Assembly: GCA_036005125.1 (NCBI GenBank)
Contig: DASYQV010000020.1
Coordinates: 1-64,000 of the forward strand
DNA length: 64,000 bases
Direction of reading: 5' to 3'
Source: DASYQV01 sp036005125
GTDB taxonomy: Bacteria > Acidobacteriota > Vicinamibacteria > Vicinamibacterales > UBA2999
A program made the translations under genes and the position numbers. This document shows positions 52,511 through 63,257 of the stretch, piece by piece. The notes below the pieces were generated by a model, which made no database searches, had not been told where the DNA came from, and saw only the letters and a program-made list of their open reading frames with translations. The stretch's first letter is position 1; each line of letters starts with the position of its first letter.

Positions 52511-53395
52511 CTAGATCAGGACCACGGACGGGTGCAAAGAACCCGGCCGTGCCGAACGGGCTCCGATCGCGAGGAGCGCGCCTTCGGTGCTCATGAGGCG
52601 CACCCACGCCGAGTCACCCGGTGCGGCCTCCAGGACGTGCGACGGTCCGAGCTCCCTCCCGTGGGACACCCTGTCGTGGCCCTCGGCCGTAACGGTCACC
52701 CTGGGCATCTGCCACAACAGCCGCTCCATCGGAACGACGGCGGACGCAGCATCCCCTGGAGCTCTCTGCAGGGTCAGCACACTCACCGCCTGAGCGAGCG
52801 TGAACTCCCCGCTGCGGGTTCGCCGGAGCGCTTCGAGACACGCGCCCGTCCCCACCAGCATGCCGAGTGAATGCGCAAAGGACCGGACGTAAAAACCCGC
52901 GGAGCACGTGAGCCGGACCGTTGCCGTGATGTCGTCGAATGTCACGAGCGCCACGCGCCTCACCGCGACCATGACCGGCGTCGGCTCGACGGCATGTGCC
53001 GCGCGCGCCAGCTCGTACGCGCGGCGGCCTCCGATCTTCTTGGCCGAATAGGCAGGCGGCGCCTGCAGGTATTCTCCGGTGAGCGTGCCGAGGGCGGCCT
53101 CGACTGCTGCGCGCGGCGGGATGGCGCCCGACGTCGCGACCTCCTGCCCCGTCACGTCGTACGTGTCCGTGGTCAGCCCGAACCGGATGCGCGCCTCGTA
53201 CTCTTTCTCCGATGCCATGAGGAACTGCACCAGCCGCGTCGCGCGTCCCGAGGCGAGAGGCAGGACCCCTGTGGCCAGCGGGTCCAGCGTCCCCGTGTGG
53301 CCCAGGCGTGTTTCGCCGAGCGCCCGACGTGCGAGCGCCACAACGTCGTGCGAGGTGAGCCCCTGTGGCTTGTCGACGACGAGGACTCCGTCCAT
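52511..53395 (-). CDS. truB: tRNA pseudouridine(55) synthase TruB
   Basis: Makes pseudouridine 55 in the T-loop of tRNA. The 294-residue protein opens MDGVLVVDKPQGLTSHDVV and has the catalytic D38 in RLGHTGTLDPLATGVLPLA. The motif YEARIRFGLTTDTYDVTG and QAPPAYSAKKIGGRRAYELAR follow. It ends with a PUA-like segment. It lies between nrnA and rpsO as in many genomes. A palindromic repeat of 135 bp separates it from nrnA. Length and motifs are normal. Confidence 0.96.
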   Translation of the reverse strand: MDGVLVVDKPQGLTSHDVVALARRALGETRLGHTGTLDPLATGVLPLASGRATRLVQFLMASEKEYEARIRFGLTTDTYDVTGQEVATSGAIPPRAAVEAALGTLTGEYLQAPPAYSAKKIGGRRAYELARAAHAVEPTPVMVAVRRVALVTFDDITATVRLTCSAGFYVRSFAHSLGMLVGTGACLEALRRTRSGEFTLAQAVSVLTLQRAPGDAASAVVPMERLLWQMPRVTVTAEGHDRVSHGRELGPSHVLEAAPGDSAWVRLMSTEGALLAIGARSARPGSLHPSVVLI

Positions 53396-53404
53396 CGGTG
53401 TTGT

Positions 53405-53539
53405 ATGTAGGCCGGCTCTTTAGAGCCGGCGCAGTGGACCGCATCTGACGATGCGGCCTACGTACGATAGATGCGGCGGGTTTCGCCGAGCCGCATCTGA
53501 AGATGCGGCCTACGTACGTAGATGCGGCCTACGTACGTA
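53405..53539. repeat. CGTAGGCC-type palindromic repeats, compound copy 5
   Basis: At least four motif pieces lie between truB and nrnA: GTAGGCCGGCTCTTTAGAGC, CCGCATCTGACGATGCGGCC, GCCGCATCTGAAGATGCGGC and repeated TAGATGCGGCCTACGTACG. This is the richest cluster of the family and it reaches into the nrnA 3' end. Confidence 0.8.
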
Positions 53540-54524
53540 AAGGTGCCGCCTTGTCGATCTGCTCGATGATCTTCCGGCGGAAGAGCGCCGTCAGCTCGTC
53601 GAACGTGCCCTGTGCCGAGCAGCCGGCGGCGTTCTTGTGGCCGCCGCCGCCGAACTCCGCTGCCACGCTGTTGATGTCGACCGCGCCCTTGGACCGCATG
53701 CTGATGCGCCATTCGTCAGGACCCAGCTCTTTGAAGAAGACGACGGCCTGGATCTCCTTCACCGTCAGCGGCAGGTTGATCAACCCCTCGGTGTCCTCGT
53801 AGGTGCCCCCGCAGTCACGAGCGAGCGCCCGGTCCACCCAGACGGTCGCGAGGCGGCCGGTCGGGTCCAGCTCCATCTTGCTGAGCACCGCTCCAAACAG
53901 CTTCAGGCGGCCGAGATTGTTGCTGTCGAAAATGCTCCGCGCTACCGCGGGCGGATCCACGCCCGCCTCGACGCACTGACGGCAGATGTCGAACGTACGC
54001 GACGAGATGCTCGAATAGTGGAACGATCCGGTGTCGGTCAGGATGGCAATGTAGATGTGCGTCGCGATCTCGGGCGTCAGTCGGACGCCGAGCGCCTGGG
54101 TCAGATCGAACACCATCTCGCCGCACGCCGCAGCCGACAGGTCGAACCAGTTCACCGCGCCGTACATCGTGTTGCCGACGTGGTGATCGATGTTGATCAC
54201 GAACCCGCGATCCAGGCCGGCCACGCCGGTCCTGGCGAAATCGCCGCACTCCATGATGATGACCGCGTCGCCCGGATCGTCGACGCGCTCCGCCACTTCG
54301 ATCTCTGACACACCGGGAAACACCAGCATGGGGAATGGCGGCACGTCGCTGTTGACGACGCGAACGGTCTTGCCGAGCTGACGAAGCGCGAACGCCATGG
54401 CGAGCTGCGAGCCGATGGCATCGCCGTCGGGCCGGACGTGGGACGAGATGACGAAGCGACGGCGCTGTCGAATCTCCTCCGTGATGCGGTCACGAACGGA
54501 CGTATCACTCGTGGTCGTCGTCAT
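53529..54524 (-). CDS. nrnA: DHH family phosphoesterase, NrnA-like oligoribonuclease / pAp phosphatase
   Basis: Degrades short RNA oligomers (nanoRNA) and pAp with Mn. I start at ATG 54524 (MTTTTSDTSVRDRITEEIRQ), overlapping rbfA by 20 nt. The 331-residue protein has the DHH N-terminal motifs RFVISSHVRPDGDAIGSQLA, IMECGDFARTG, INIDHHVGNTMYG and AILTDTGSFHYSS. The C-terminal DHHA1 domain has SMRSKGAVDINSVAAEFGGGGHKNAAG. Catalytic metal ligands are intact. Its position between rbfA and truB is common. The last residues APLRT and the stop lie in a palindromic repeat. Confidence 0.95.
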   Translation of the reverse strand: MTTTTSDTSVRDRITEEIRQRRRFVISSHVRPDGDAIGSQLAMAFALRQLGKTVRVVNSDVPPFPMLVFPGVSEIEVAERVDDPGDAVIIMECGDFARTGVAGLDRGFVINIDHHVGNTMYGAVNWFDLSAAACGEMVFDLTQALGVRLTPEIATHIYIAILTDTGSFHYSSISSRTFDICRQCVEAGVDPPAVARSIFDSNNLGRLKLFGAVLSKMELDPTGRLATVWVDRALARDCGGTYEDTEGLINLPLTVKEIQAVVFFKELGPDEWRISMRSKGAVDINSVAAEFGGGGHKNAAGCSAQGTFDELTALFRRKIIEQIDKAAPLRT

Positions 54525-54888
54525 CCGGTGTCGTCGCGGGGGATTCGTTGGCATGAAGGTCGCGCAGGATCTGCTCGATCCGGTCCTGGCTCTCGACCGA
54601 CTGGTCGAACCGGAATTCGAACTCCGGAACGCGGCGCAACCGCAGGCGCCCGCCGATGTGCCGCCGCATGAACGGCGTGGCGCGATCCAGCGCCCGCGCC
54701 GTCTCCCTGCGCGATTTCTCATCGCCGAGCGTCGTGTAGTAGATGCGCGCGAGCTGCAAGTCGGCCGTCACCGCCACGCGGGTGAGCGTGATGAAGCCGA
54801 TGCCGGGATCGTGGACCGCGCCGCGGCTCAGCAGCTCGCCCAGCTCGTGGCGTATCTCTTCACCGACGCGGTTGGGACGGTGGCCCAT
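54505..54888 (-). CDS. rbfA: Ribosome-binding factor A
   Basis: Binds the immature 30S subunit and helps process 16S rRNA. I start at ATG 54888 (MGHRPNRVGEEIRHELGELLS), giving 127 residues; the upstream extension comes from repeat DNA. The single KH-type domain shows DPGIGFITLTRVAVTADLQLARIYYTTLG and IGGRLRLRRVPEFEFRFDQSVE. The Asp-rich tail (TTPDDDDHE) is typical. It overlaps nrnA and follows ylxP after a long repeat region that interrupts the operon. Confidence 0.95.
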   Translation of the reverse strand: MGHRPNRVGEEIRHELGELLSRGAVHDPGIGFITLTRVAVTADLQLARIYYTTLGDEKSRRETARALDRATPFMRRHIGGRLRLRRVPEFEFRFDQSVESQDRIEQILRDLHANESPATTPDDDDHE

Positions 54889-54892
54889 AGGT

Positions 54893-54970
54893 CTAACGAG
54901 GCCCTGCCTGAGACCGAGCATGTGGTGTGTCGAGCCCGCTGCCCCTCGGTCTGAGGCAGGGCCTCGTTAG
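54893..54970. repeat. Long imperfect hairpin, 26-bp arms
   Basis: 54893-54918 (starting CTAACGAGGCCCTGCC) and 54945-54970 (its complement, ending GGGCCTCGTTAG) pair with one mismatch and enclose a 26-nt loop. It lies just upstream of rbfA on its coding strand. Confidence 0.88.
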
Positions 54971-54977
54971 GCACAGT

Positions 54978-55067
54978 GTTGCTTTGCCCCGCTCCGCGGG
55001 GCGAGGCGTTGCTTTGCCCCGCTCCGGGGGGCGAGGCGTTGCTTTGCCCCGCTCCGCGGGGCGAGGC
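54978..55067. repeat. Three tandem 30-bp units, each with an internal hairpin
   Basis: Units at 54978-55007, 55008-55037 and 55038-55067 begin GTTGCTTTGCCCCG and end GGGGCGAGGC. Each holds GCCCCG-CTCCG-CGGGGC, with one altered base in the middle copy. A further stem follows: 55068-55080 with 55113-55125, enclosing GACTCAT/ATGAGTC. No CRISPR-like spacers. Confidence 0.88.
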
Positions 55068-55149
55068 GCCTCGACAGGCCCGCTGAAAACATGACTCATG
55101 TGTATGAGTCCCGGCCTGTCAAGGCGTCTGGGCGGTCCGGTCGCGCGCG

Positions 55150-55431
55150 TCATGTCAGGAATTCAATTTCCGTGCGCGTGATCAAACCGGGCTCCACACG
55201 CTCAATCTCGTCCGCGGCTGCCGCAAGCTCCCGTTCGGCATGCTCGGTCGTGGTCGAGATGGCAACGATGCCGAGGCCGGCACGCTGCCACAGATCCTGA
55301 TGCTCGACCTCGGCGACCGCCACATTGAACTTCTTCAGGCGGTCCTTCACAGACCGCAGCACCATCCGCTTGTCCTTGAGAGACTGCGAGTGCGGGATGT
55401 ACAACTCGACGGAAAGGAGCGCAACGACCAC
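55150..55431 (-). CDS. ylxP: DUF503 family protein YlxP
   Basis: A small protein of 93 residues, starting at GTG 55431 (VVVALLSVELYIPHSQSLKDKRM) in frame after a repeat array; a longer form would be read from repeat DNA. DUF503 hallmarks are SLKDKRMVLRSVKDRLKKFNVAVAEVEHQDLWQRAGLGIVAIS. Its place between infB and rbfA is the usual one. It is thought to be a ribosome-associated factor, but its biochemical role is not settled. It is followed by the structured repeat region before rbfA. Confidence 0.92.
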   Translation of the reverse strand: MVVALLSVELYIPHSQSLKDKRMVLRSVKDRLKKFNVAVAEVEHQDLWQRAGLGIVAISTTTEHAERELAAAADEIERVEPGLITRTEIEFLT

Positions 55432-55439
55432 GGTTCCAT

Positions 55440-55541
55440 TTGTGGTTTGCGATTTGCGCTTTGTGATTGATCCGGCCGGATCCAAATCACAAACCGCCAA
55501 TCACCAATCACAAACCAATCGCCAATCACAAATCGCAAAAA
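55440..55541. repeat. Heptamer inverted-repeat spacer, AATCACA family (copy 4)
   Basis: TGTGGTTTGCGATTTGCGCT and TTGTGATTGATC are followed by AATCACA, AACCGCC, AATCACC, AATCACA, AACCAATCGCC and AATCACAAATCGC up to the infB stop. It is probably a fold-back between infB and ylxP. Confidence 0.85.
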
Positions 55542-58500
55542 TCACGAATGGACCGGCGTTCCCACCCGCTCCATCGTGAAGACCTCGATCACGTCGCCAA
55601 CCTTGATGTCGTTGAAGCGCTCGAGGCCGATACCGCATTCGAACCCGGACTTCACCTCGCTGACATCGTCTTTGAAGCGGCGCAGCGAGGCAATCTTGCC
55701 CTCGAAGACCACCACGTTGTCACGCAGCAGCCGTGCCTGCGTCTCGCCCGCACGGGTCACGCGGCCGTCGGTGACCATGCAGCCGGCGACGGCGCCCACC
55801 TTCGGCACCTTGAAGACCTCGCGCACCTCGGCGGTCCCGAGCCGCACTTCCTTGAACGTCGGCTCGAGGAGGCCCTCCATGCCCTTCTTGATTTCGTCGG
55901 TCACGTTATAGATCACCGAGTGCAGGCGGATGTCGACCTGTTCGCGCTCCGCCGTGTCCGACGCGTTGCGGTCGGGCCGCACGTTGAAGCCGACGATGAT
56001 CGCGTTCGACGCCGACGCCAGCAGCACGTCGGACTCGTTGATGGCGCCGACACCCGAACGGATGATGCGGATCTTGACCTTCTCGTCCGACAGCTTCGTG
56101 AGCGTGTCGGCCAGGACTTCGGCCGAGCCCTGCACGTCGGCCTTGACGATGATCGGCAGCTCCTTGACGCCGCCCTCGGCAATGTGTTCCTTGAGCGACT
56201 CGAGCGTGAGCCGGCCACCCTTGGCGCCGAGCGCACGTTCTTTGGCCTGCGCCTGGCGGAACGTTGCGATCTGCCGGGCCTTGGCCGGGTCCGCGACCGT
56301 CTGGAACGGATCGCCAGGCTGCGGCAGGCTCGTGAGCCCGAGCACCTCCACCGGCGTCGCGGGACCGGCCGTCTTCACCTGACGTCCGCGATCGTCGATG
56401 AGCGCGCGGACTCTCCCGACGACCGGGCCCGCGATGAAGTTGTCGCCGACGGTGAGCGTGCCGTCCTGGACGAGCACCGTCGCCACCGGGCCGCGGCCGC
56501 GATCGAGCTTGGCCTCGAGCACCGTGCCCGACGCGGGCCGCTTCGGATTCGCTTTGAGCTCCAGGATGTCGCTCGAGAGCAGGATCATCTCGAGGAGTTG
56601 ATCCAGGTTCTGCCGCTTTTTGGCCGAGACCGGCACCATGACGGTCTGTCCGCCCCAGTCCTCCGGCACGAGGTTGAGCTCGGCGAGCTCCCGCTTGACG
56701 TTGTCGGGATTCGCGCCGGCCTTGTCGATCTTGTTGATCGCGACGACGATGGGCACGTTGGCCGCGCGGGCGTGGTCGATGGCTTCCCTCGTCTGCGGCA
56801 TCACGCCGTCGTCGGCGGCGACGACGAGGACGACGACGTCGGTGACCTTCGCGCCGCGGGCGCGCATGAGCGTGAACGCCTCGTGGCCGGGCGTGTCGAG
56901 GAACACGACGCTGCGGCCGCCCACGTCGACGTTGTACGCGCCGATGTGCTGCGTGATGCCACCCGCTTCACGCTCGGCGACGTGCGTCTCGCGGATGCCG
57001 TCGAGGAGCGACGTCTTGCCATGGTCGACGTGGCCCATCACGGTCACGACCGGCGCGCGGTTCTTGACGTCCTCGGGCCTGGCGTCTTCGGCTTCGGCCT
57101 CGAGCAGCTCCTCCTCGAAGCTGCGCATCTCGATGTCGGCGCCGAATTCGCGCGCGATGTCGCGCGCCGTGTTCATGTCGAGCGTGCTGTTGATGGTCAT
57201 CATCATGCGCTTCATCAACAGCTTCGCCAGGACGTCCTTGACGCGCACGTCGAGCTTGTCCGCGAGGTCCTTCACCGTCATGCCCTCGGCGAGCGTGATG
57301 GTGCGGGTGACGGGTGGTGGCGCCGCGGGCGACGCTGGAGCTCCTCCGTGAGCAGGACGGTCGCGGCGCATCTGGGCGGCCGGACGCCCCGCGCCCGGTC
57401 GCTGCCCGACAGCAGGTCGCGCGCCCGGGAAGCTCGGACGCGCCGCGGGCATCCCCGGACGCGCCTGCTGCGGCTGCTGCGTGCGCACGGGCTGCGAAGG
57501 CAACGGACGCGGACCGCCGATCATGCCGGGCGTCGTCGGACGCGGCGGCGGTGGATACGCCGGTCGTGGCGGAGCGCCTGGCGTTGCGGGCCGTGGCGGC
57601 GCGGCAGACGGCGCAGCCGGACGCGCTGCGGCCGGCTGCTGTGCGCCGGGACGCGGCGCGGCCGGCGACGGCACGGCCGGACGTGCCGCAGCCGGCGGTG
57701 CCGCGCCGGCACGCGCAGGTGCTGGCGGCGGTGTCGCTGGACGTGCCGCCGCCGGCGACGGAGAAGCTGGCTGTGCGGCCGCTGGGGTCGGCGGCGCTGG
57801 CGGTGGTTGCACCATGCGCGGCTGCGTGACCGGCGGACGCTTGGCCGGCGCCAGCGGCCGCGTTTGCTGCGGTGTCTGCCCCGGTTCCTCGATACGCAGG
57901 CGCAACGTCGGGGGCACGAAGCGGCCATGCGGAGGTGGCGGTAGGGGCTCGACGGGAACTTCCGCGACACCCGTGGGTGCGGCGGCGAACGGCGCTTCTA
58001 CCTCCGGCGCCGGTTCAATTATTTCCTCGGGCGCTTCGACGACCTCCGCGATTGCCGGGGCAGCCGGTTCTTCAGGTGGCGCCTCGAGTGCCGGCGGGGC
58101 CGCGGCAACAGGAGATGGAACCTCGACGGGTGCCGGCATCACGACTTCCGGCTCCTGCCCTTCCACAATGGCAACGGGCGCGGGAGCGGGAGGCGGCGCC
58201 GCGACAGCAGGCGGCGGGGGTGCCGCCGGGGCGGGAGCAGGCGCAGGCGGCGTCAGCGGCTTGATCGTCTTTACGAGACGCGGCGGACCGAGAACCGGAG
58301 CGGTGGGCTTTGCCGGCTCGGGCTTCTTTGCCGCAGCGGGCTTCTTCCCGCTCTTGGCCGCCGCCGGGGTATCGGCGAACAGGTCGCCGCTAGGCAGGGC
58401 GATATTCCGCTGCCGCGCGAGCCGTTCGACGAACTGGCGCGCAACCACCTCTTCGATCGTGCTGGACGCGCTCTTCAACTCGATGCCGTGATCGCGCTTC

Positions 58501-58571
58501 AACAGCGCGAGCACTTCCTGGCTCGTCGTGCCCAGCAGTTCCGCGACCTTGTAAATCCGGACGGTTGCCAA
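55542..58571 (-). CDS. infB: Translation initiation factor IF-2
   Basis: GTPase that places initiator tRNA on the 30S subunit. The 1009-residue protein starts with the IF2_N domain (MATVRIYKVAELLGTTSQEVLALL). A very long linker rich in Pro and Ala follows (about residues 75-420). The catalytic half has a second IF2_N-like part (VKDLADKLDVRVKDVLAKLL), the G domain with GHVDHGKTSLLDGI near residue 515, FLDTPGHEAFTLMRARG and NKIDKAGANPDN, and domains II-IV. The linker is much longer than in E. coli (890 residues in total). It follows nusA in the standard rimP-nusA-infB order. Confidence 0.96.
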   Translation of the reverse strand: MATVRIYKVAELLGTTSQEVLALLKRDHGIELKSASSTIEEVVARQFVERLARQRNIALPSGDLFADTPAAAKSGKKPAAAKKPEPAKPTAPVLGPPRLVKTIKPLTPPAPAPAPAAPPPPAVAAPPPAPAPVAIVEGQEPEVVMPAPVEVPSPVAAAPPALEAPPEEPAAPAIAEVVEAPEEIIEPAPEVEAPFAAAPTGVAEVPVEPLPPPPHGRFVPPTLRLRIEEPGQTPQQTRPLAPAKRPPVTQPRMVQPPPAPPTPAAAQPASPSPAAARPATPPPAPARAGAAPPAAARPAVPSPAAPRPGAQQPAAARPAAPSAAPPRPATPGAPPRPAYPPPPRPTTPGMIGGPRPLPSQPVRTQQPQQARPGMPAARPSFPGARPAVGQRPGAGRPAAQMRRDRPAHGGAPASPAAPPPVTRTITLAEGMTVKDLADKLDVRVKDVLAKLLMKRMMMTINSTLDMNTARDIAREFGADIEMRSFEEELLEAEAEDARPEDVKNRAPVVTVMGHVDHGKTSLLDGIRETHVAEREAGGITQHIGAYNVDVGGRSVVFLDTPGHEAFTLMRARGAKVTDVVVLVVAADDGVMPQTREAIDHARAANVPIVVAINKIDKAGANPDNVKRELAELNLVPEDWGGQTVMVPVSAKKRQNLDQLLEMILLSSDILELKANPKRPASGTVLEAKLDRGRGPVATVLVQDGTLTVGDNFIAGPVVGRVRALIDDRGRQVKTAGPATPVEVLGLTSLPQPGDPFQTVADPAKARQIATFRQAQAKERALGAKGGRLTLESLKEHIAEGGVKELPIIVKADVQGSAEVLADTLTKLSDEKVKIRIIRSGVGAINESDVLLASASNAIIVGFNVRPDRNASDTAEREQVDIRLHSVIYNVTDEIKKGMEGLLEPTFKEVRLGTAEVREVFKVPKVGAVAGCMVTDGRVTRAGETQARLLRDNVVVFEGKIASLRRFKDDVSEVKSGFECGIGLERFNDIKVGDVIEVFTMERVGTPVHS

Positions 58572-58595
58572 ATGGAAATTCCTCTAAAGCCCTCG

Positions 58596-59801
<1,206 letters not shown>

Positions 59802-59906
59802 AACTTTCGCTGTATTCATGATTCTTGATTCATGATTGCTGACGTTGATTCTGGTGTCCTTTCTGCAATCAAGAATCAAGAATCATGAATCATGAATCAA
59901 GAATCC
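59802..59906. repeat. Heptamer inverted-repeat spacer, AATCAAG/AATCATG family (copy 2)
   Basis: ATTCATGATTCTTGATTC and ATGATTGCTG are followed after about 40 nt by AATCAAGAATCAAGAATC and ATGAATCATGAATCAAG. It fills the nusA-rimP spacer and matches the family at 40000. Confidence 0.88.
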
Positions 59907-60388
59907 TAGAATTCCACCTCGAGCCGGCCCCGCGTGATCCGACCGAGCGGCAGGCGGTGCATCCGGCCGTTGGATGCCTCCAGCAGCACGGTCCGGGTGG
60001 CGTCGTCGACGCCGCGCAGTCGTCCCTCGAACGCTTTCTGATTGTCGACCGGCTCGGCCACCACAATCTTCGCCAGACGGCCGGCGAACCGCCGATAGTC
60101 GTCCTCGCTGCGCAGCGGCCGGTCGAGCCCGGGCGAGGAAACCTCCAAGGTGTAGGTGAACGGCAGCGGGTCCTCGACGTCGAGGATGGTGCCCATCTCG
60201 CGACTGACGTGTTCGCAGTCCTCGATGCTCACACTCTCCTCGGCCGTGTTGGCAGGGCCGGGGCGATCGATGAAGACACGCACCACCTGCCCCGATGGCT
60301 CTCGCCGGCTCTGCACGTCCCAGATCTCCAGGCCGCGCGACCTCGCCACGCGCTCGGCAATGCCGCGAATCTGATCCAGCGGCTGCAT
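59906..60388 (-). CDS. rimP: Ribosome maturation factor RimP
   Basis: Needed to mature the 30S subunit. I place the start at ATG 60388 (MQPLDQIRGIAERVARSRGLEIWDVQ), which gives 160 residues and the typical N-terminus; an upstream ATG (60421) would lie inside a terminator-like stem. The two domains are recognisable: VRVFIDRPGPANTAEESVSIEDCEHVSREMG and the SH3-like part LEVSSPGLDRPLRSEDDYRRFAGRLAKI (with the family motif SSPGxDRPL). It heads the rimP-nusA-infB cluster and is preceded by a hairpin attenuator. Confidence 0.95.
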   Translation of the reverse strand: MQPLDQIRGIAERVARSRGLEIWDVQSRREPSGQVVRVFIDRPGPANTAEESVSIEDCEHVSREMGTILDVEDPLPFTYTLEVSSPGLDRPLRSEDDYRRFAGRLAKIVVAEPVDNQKAFEGRLRGVDDATRTVLLEASNGRMHRLPLGRITRGRLEVEF

Positions 60389-60401
60389 GACCACAAACAA
60401 A

Positions 60402-60421
60402 AAAAGTGGGCATGAGCCCAC
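60402..60421 (-). terminator. Intrinsic terminator / leader attenuator before rimP
   Basis: On the minus strand GTGGGCTCATGCCCAC (6-bp stem, short loop) is directly followed by a run of seven T. It is the only classic Rho-independent terminator in the window. It lies 53 nt after the rimO stop and 14 nt before the rimP ATG, so it either ends rimO transcripts or, since such rimP leaders are known in other bacteria, attenuates the rimP operon. Confidence 0.75.
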
Positions 60422-60473
60422 TCTGGGGTCTTACTCCATCTAGGCGACTCTCAAATTTATCACACGCCAGCGG

Positions 60474-61835
60474 TTAGGACAATGGACGGGCCACGAGATC
60501 GTAGGCCCGGCTGCCCGTCACCTCCACCTCGACGAACTGCCCGGGCGAGAGGGACTCAGGGTCGCACTCGGTCAAGTACACCATCGGGTCGATGTCGGGA
60601 GCCTGACCCGACAGCCGGCCCCGGAGAACCAGCTCATGCTCGGCGGAGGGGCCGTCGACCAGGAGCCTGACCCGCTGGCCGATGCGGCGCCGTTGTGCCC
60701 GGGTGACGATGCGGCGCTGGGTGGCCATCAAACTCGACTGACGCCGGCGCTTGGTCTGCGGCGGGACGTCGTCTGGAAGCTCAAAGGCCGTGGTGCCGTC
60801 CTCGTGCGAATAGGTAAATACGCCGACATGGTCGAACTCGACCGCGCGGACGAAGGCCTCGAGCGCCGCGAAGTCGTCCCGGCTCTCTCCTGGAAACCCG
60901 ACGATGAACGTGGTGCGGAGCGTGACGCCCGGCAGGCGCCTCCGGATACGGTCGAGGAGCCTCTCGTAGCTCGCGCGCGTCCCGGGCCGTTTCATCCGCT
61001 GAAGGACCCGGTCGGAGGCATGCTGCAGCGGCAGGTCGATGTACTTGCAGACCTTCTCACTGTCGGCCATGGCGTCGAGCAGGTCGTCGCCGATCGTCGT
61101 GGGATAGAGATAAAGGAGACGGATCCATTCGAGGCCATCGACGAGGTTCAACTCGCGGAGCAGGCGTGCCAGAGCGCCCCGTTCGTGACGATCGACCCCG
61201 TAAAAGCTCGTGTCCTGTGAAATCAGGAGCAGCTCCTTCACGCCGCGCTCCGCGAGCGTGCGCGCTTCGCGCAGGATGGAGTCGATCGGGCGGCTGCGGT
61301 AATGGCCGCGCAGCGTGGGAATGATGCAGAAGGCGCACTTGTAGTCGCAGCCTTCGGCAATCTTCACGTAGGCGTAATGCCGCGGCGTCGCGAGCAACCG
61401 GGGCGTCTCCGCGTCGTAGATGTAGGTCGGCAACGCTCGGGCTCCGACAGGCTCGCCATTCGATCGCAGCAGCGGTATCAATCTCGGCGACCCGCCGCCA
61501 AGCGCGTCCACGATCTGCTCGACCTCGCCGGTGCCGAGCACGGCGTCGATCTCCGGGATCTGCGCGCGCAGCTCGTCGCGGTAGCGCTCGGCCATGCAGC
61601 CGGTCACCACGAGCCTCCGGCACGCGCCGGTCTTCTTGTGCTCGGCCATCTCGAGGATGGTGTCGATCGACTCCTGCTTGGCCTTGTCGATGAACGCGCA
61701 GGTGTTGACGACGAGCACGTCGGCGTCGTCCGCGTCGCGCGTGAGCTCGTGCCCGGCCCGTTGCGCGAGGCCCAGCATCACCTCGGAGTCGACGAGATTC
61801 TTCGGGCAGCCGAGCGAGATGAGGCCTATTTTCAT
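60474..61835 (-). CDS. rimO: Ribosomal protein S12 methylthiotransferase RimO
   Basis: Radical SAM enzyme that adds a methylthio group to an Asp of ribosomal protein S12. The 453-residue protein opens MKIGLISLGCPKNLVDSEVM, the RimO hallmark. It carries the UPF0004 cysteines (C10, C46 in NTCAFID, C80 in TGCMAE), then the radical SAM motif EGCDYKCAFCIIP (CxxxCxxC), the GFPGE region, and a C-terminal TRAM domain (VRLLVDGPSAEHELVLRGRL). All iron-sulfur ligands are present. It lies between asnS and rimP with repeats on its upstream side. Confidence 0.96.
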   Translation of the reverse strand: MKIGLISLGCPKNLVDSEVMLGLAQRAGHELTRDADDADVLVVNTCAFIDKAKQESIDTILEMAEHKKTGACRRLVVTGCMAERYRDELRAQIPEIDAVLGTGEVEQIVDALGGGSPRLIPLLRSNGEPVGARALPTYIYDAETPRLLATPRHYAYVKIAEGCDYKCAFCIIPTLRGHYRSRPIDSILREARTLAERGVKELLLISQDTSFYGVDRHERGALARLLRELNLVDGLEWIRLLYLYPTTIGDDLLDAMADSEKVCKYIDLPLQHASDRVLQRMKRPGTRASYERLLDRIRRRLPGVTLRTTFIVGFPGESRDDFAALEAFVRAVEFDHVGVFTYSHEDGTTAFELPDDVPPQTKRRRQSSLMATQRRIVTRAQRRRIGQRVRLLVDGPSAEHELVLRGRLSGQAPDIDPMVYLTECDPESLSPGQFVEVEVTGSRAYDLVARPLS

Positions 61836-61958
61836 CTGCGATTCGTGATTGGTGATTTGTGATTGGATTGTGATTTGTGATTGGTGATTCGTGATTCCAA
61901 TTCGTGATCGAACCTGAACAAAAATCGCAAATCGCCAATCGCAAAATCACAAATCCCG
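61836..61958. repeat. Heptamer inverted-repeat spacer, AATCACA family (copy 5, longest)
   Basis: From right after the rimO start outward, GCGATTCGTGATTGGTGATT, then about six more TGATTTG/TGATTGG units, are followed by AAATCGCAAATCGCCAATCG, AAAATCACAAATC up to the asnS stop. The array is about 120 nt with a 7-bp period and opposite-orientation halves. Confidence 0.88.
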
Positions 61959-61959
61959 A

Positions 61960-63252
<1,293 letters not shown>

Positions 63253-63257
63253 AGCGG

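Noticed and set aside
54978..55067. CRISPR-like array
   Set aside because: The 30-bp units are directly adjacent with no spacers and no cas gene is present.
57481..58491. A 336-residue Gly/Ala-rich frame opposite the infB linker
   Set aside because: It is the complement of a Pro/Ala-rich low-complexity region and has no ribosome site or family.
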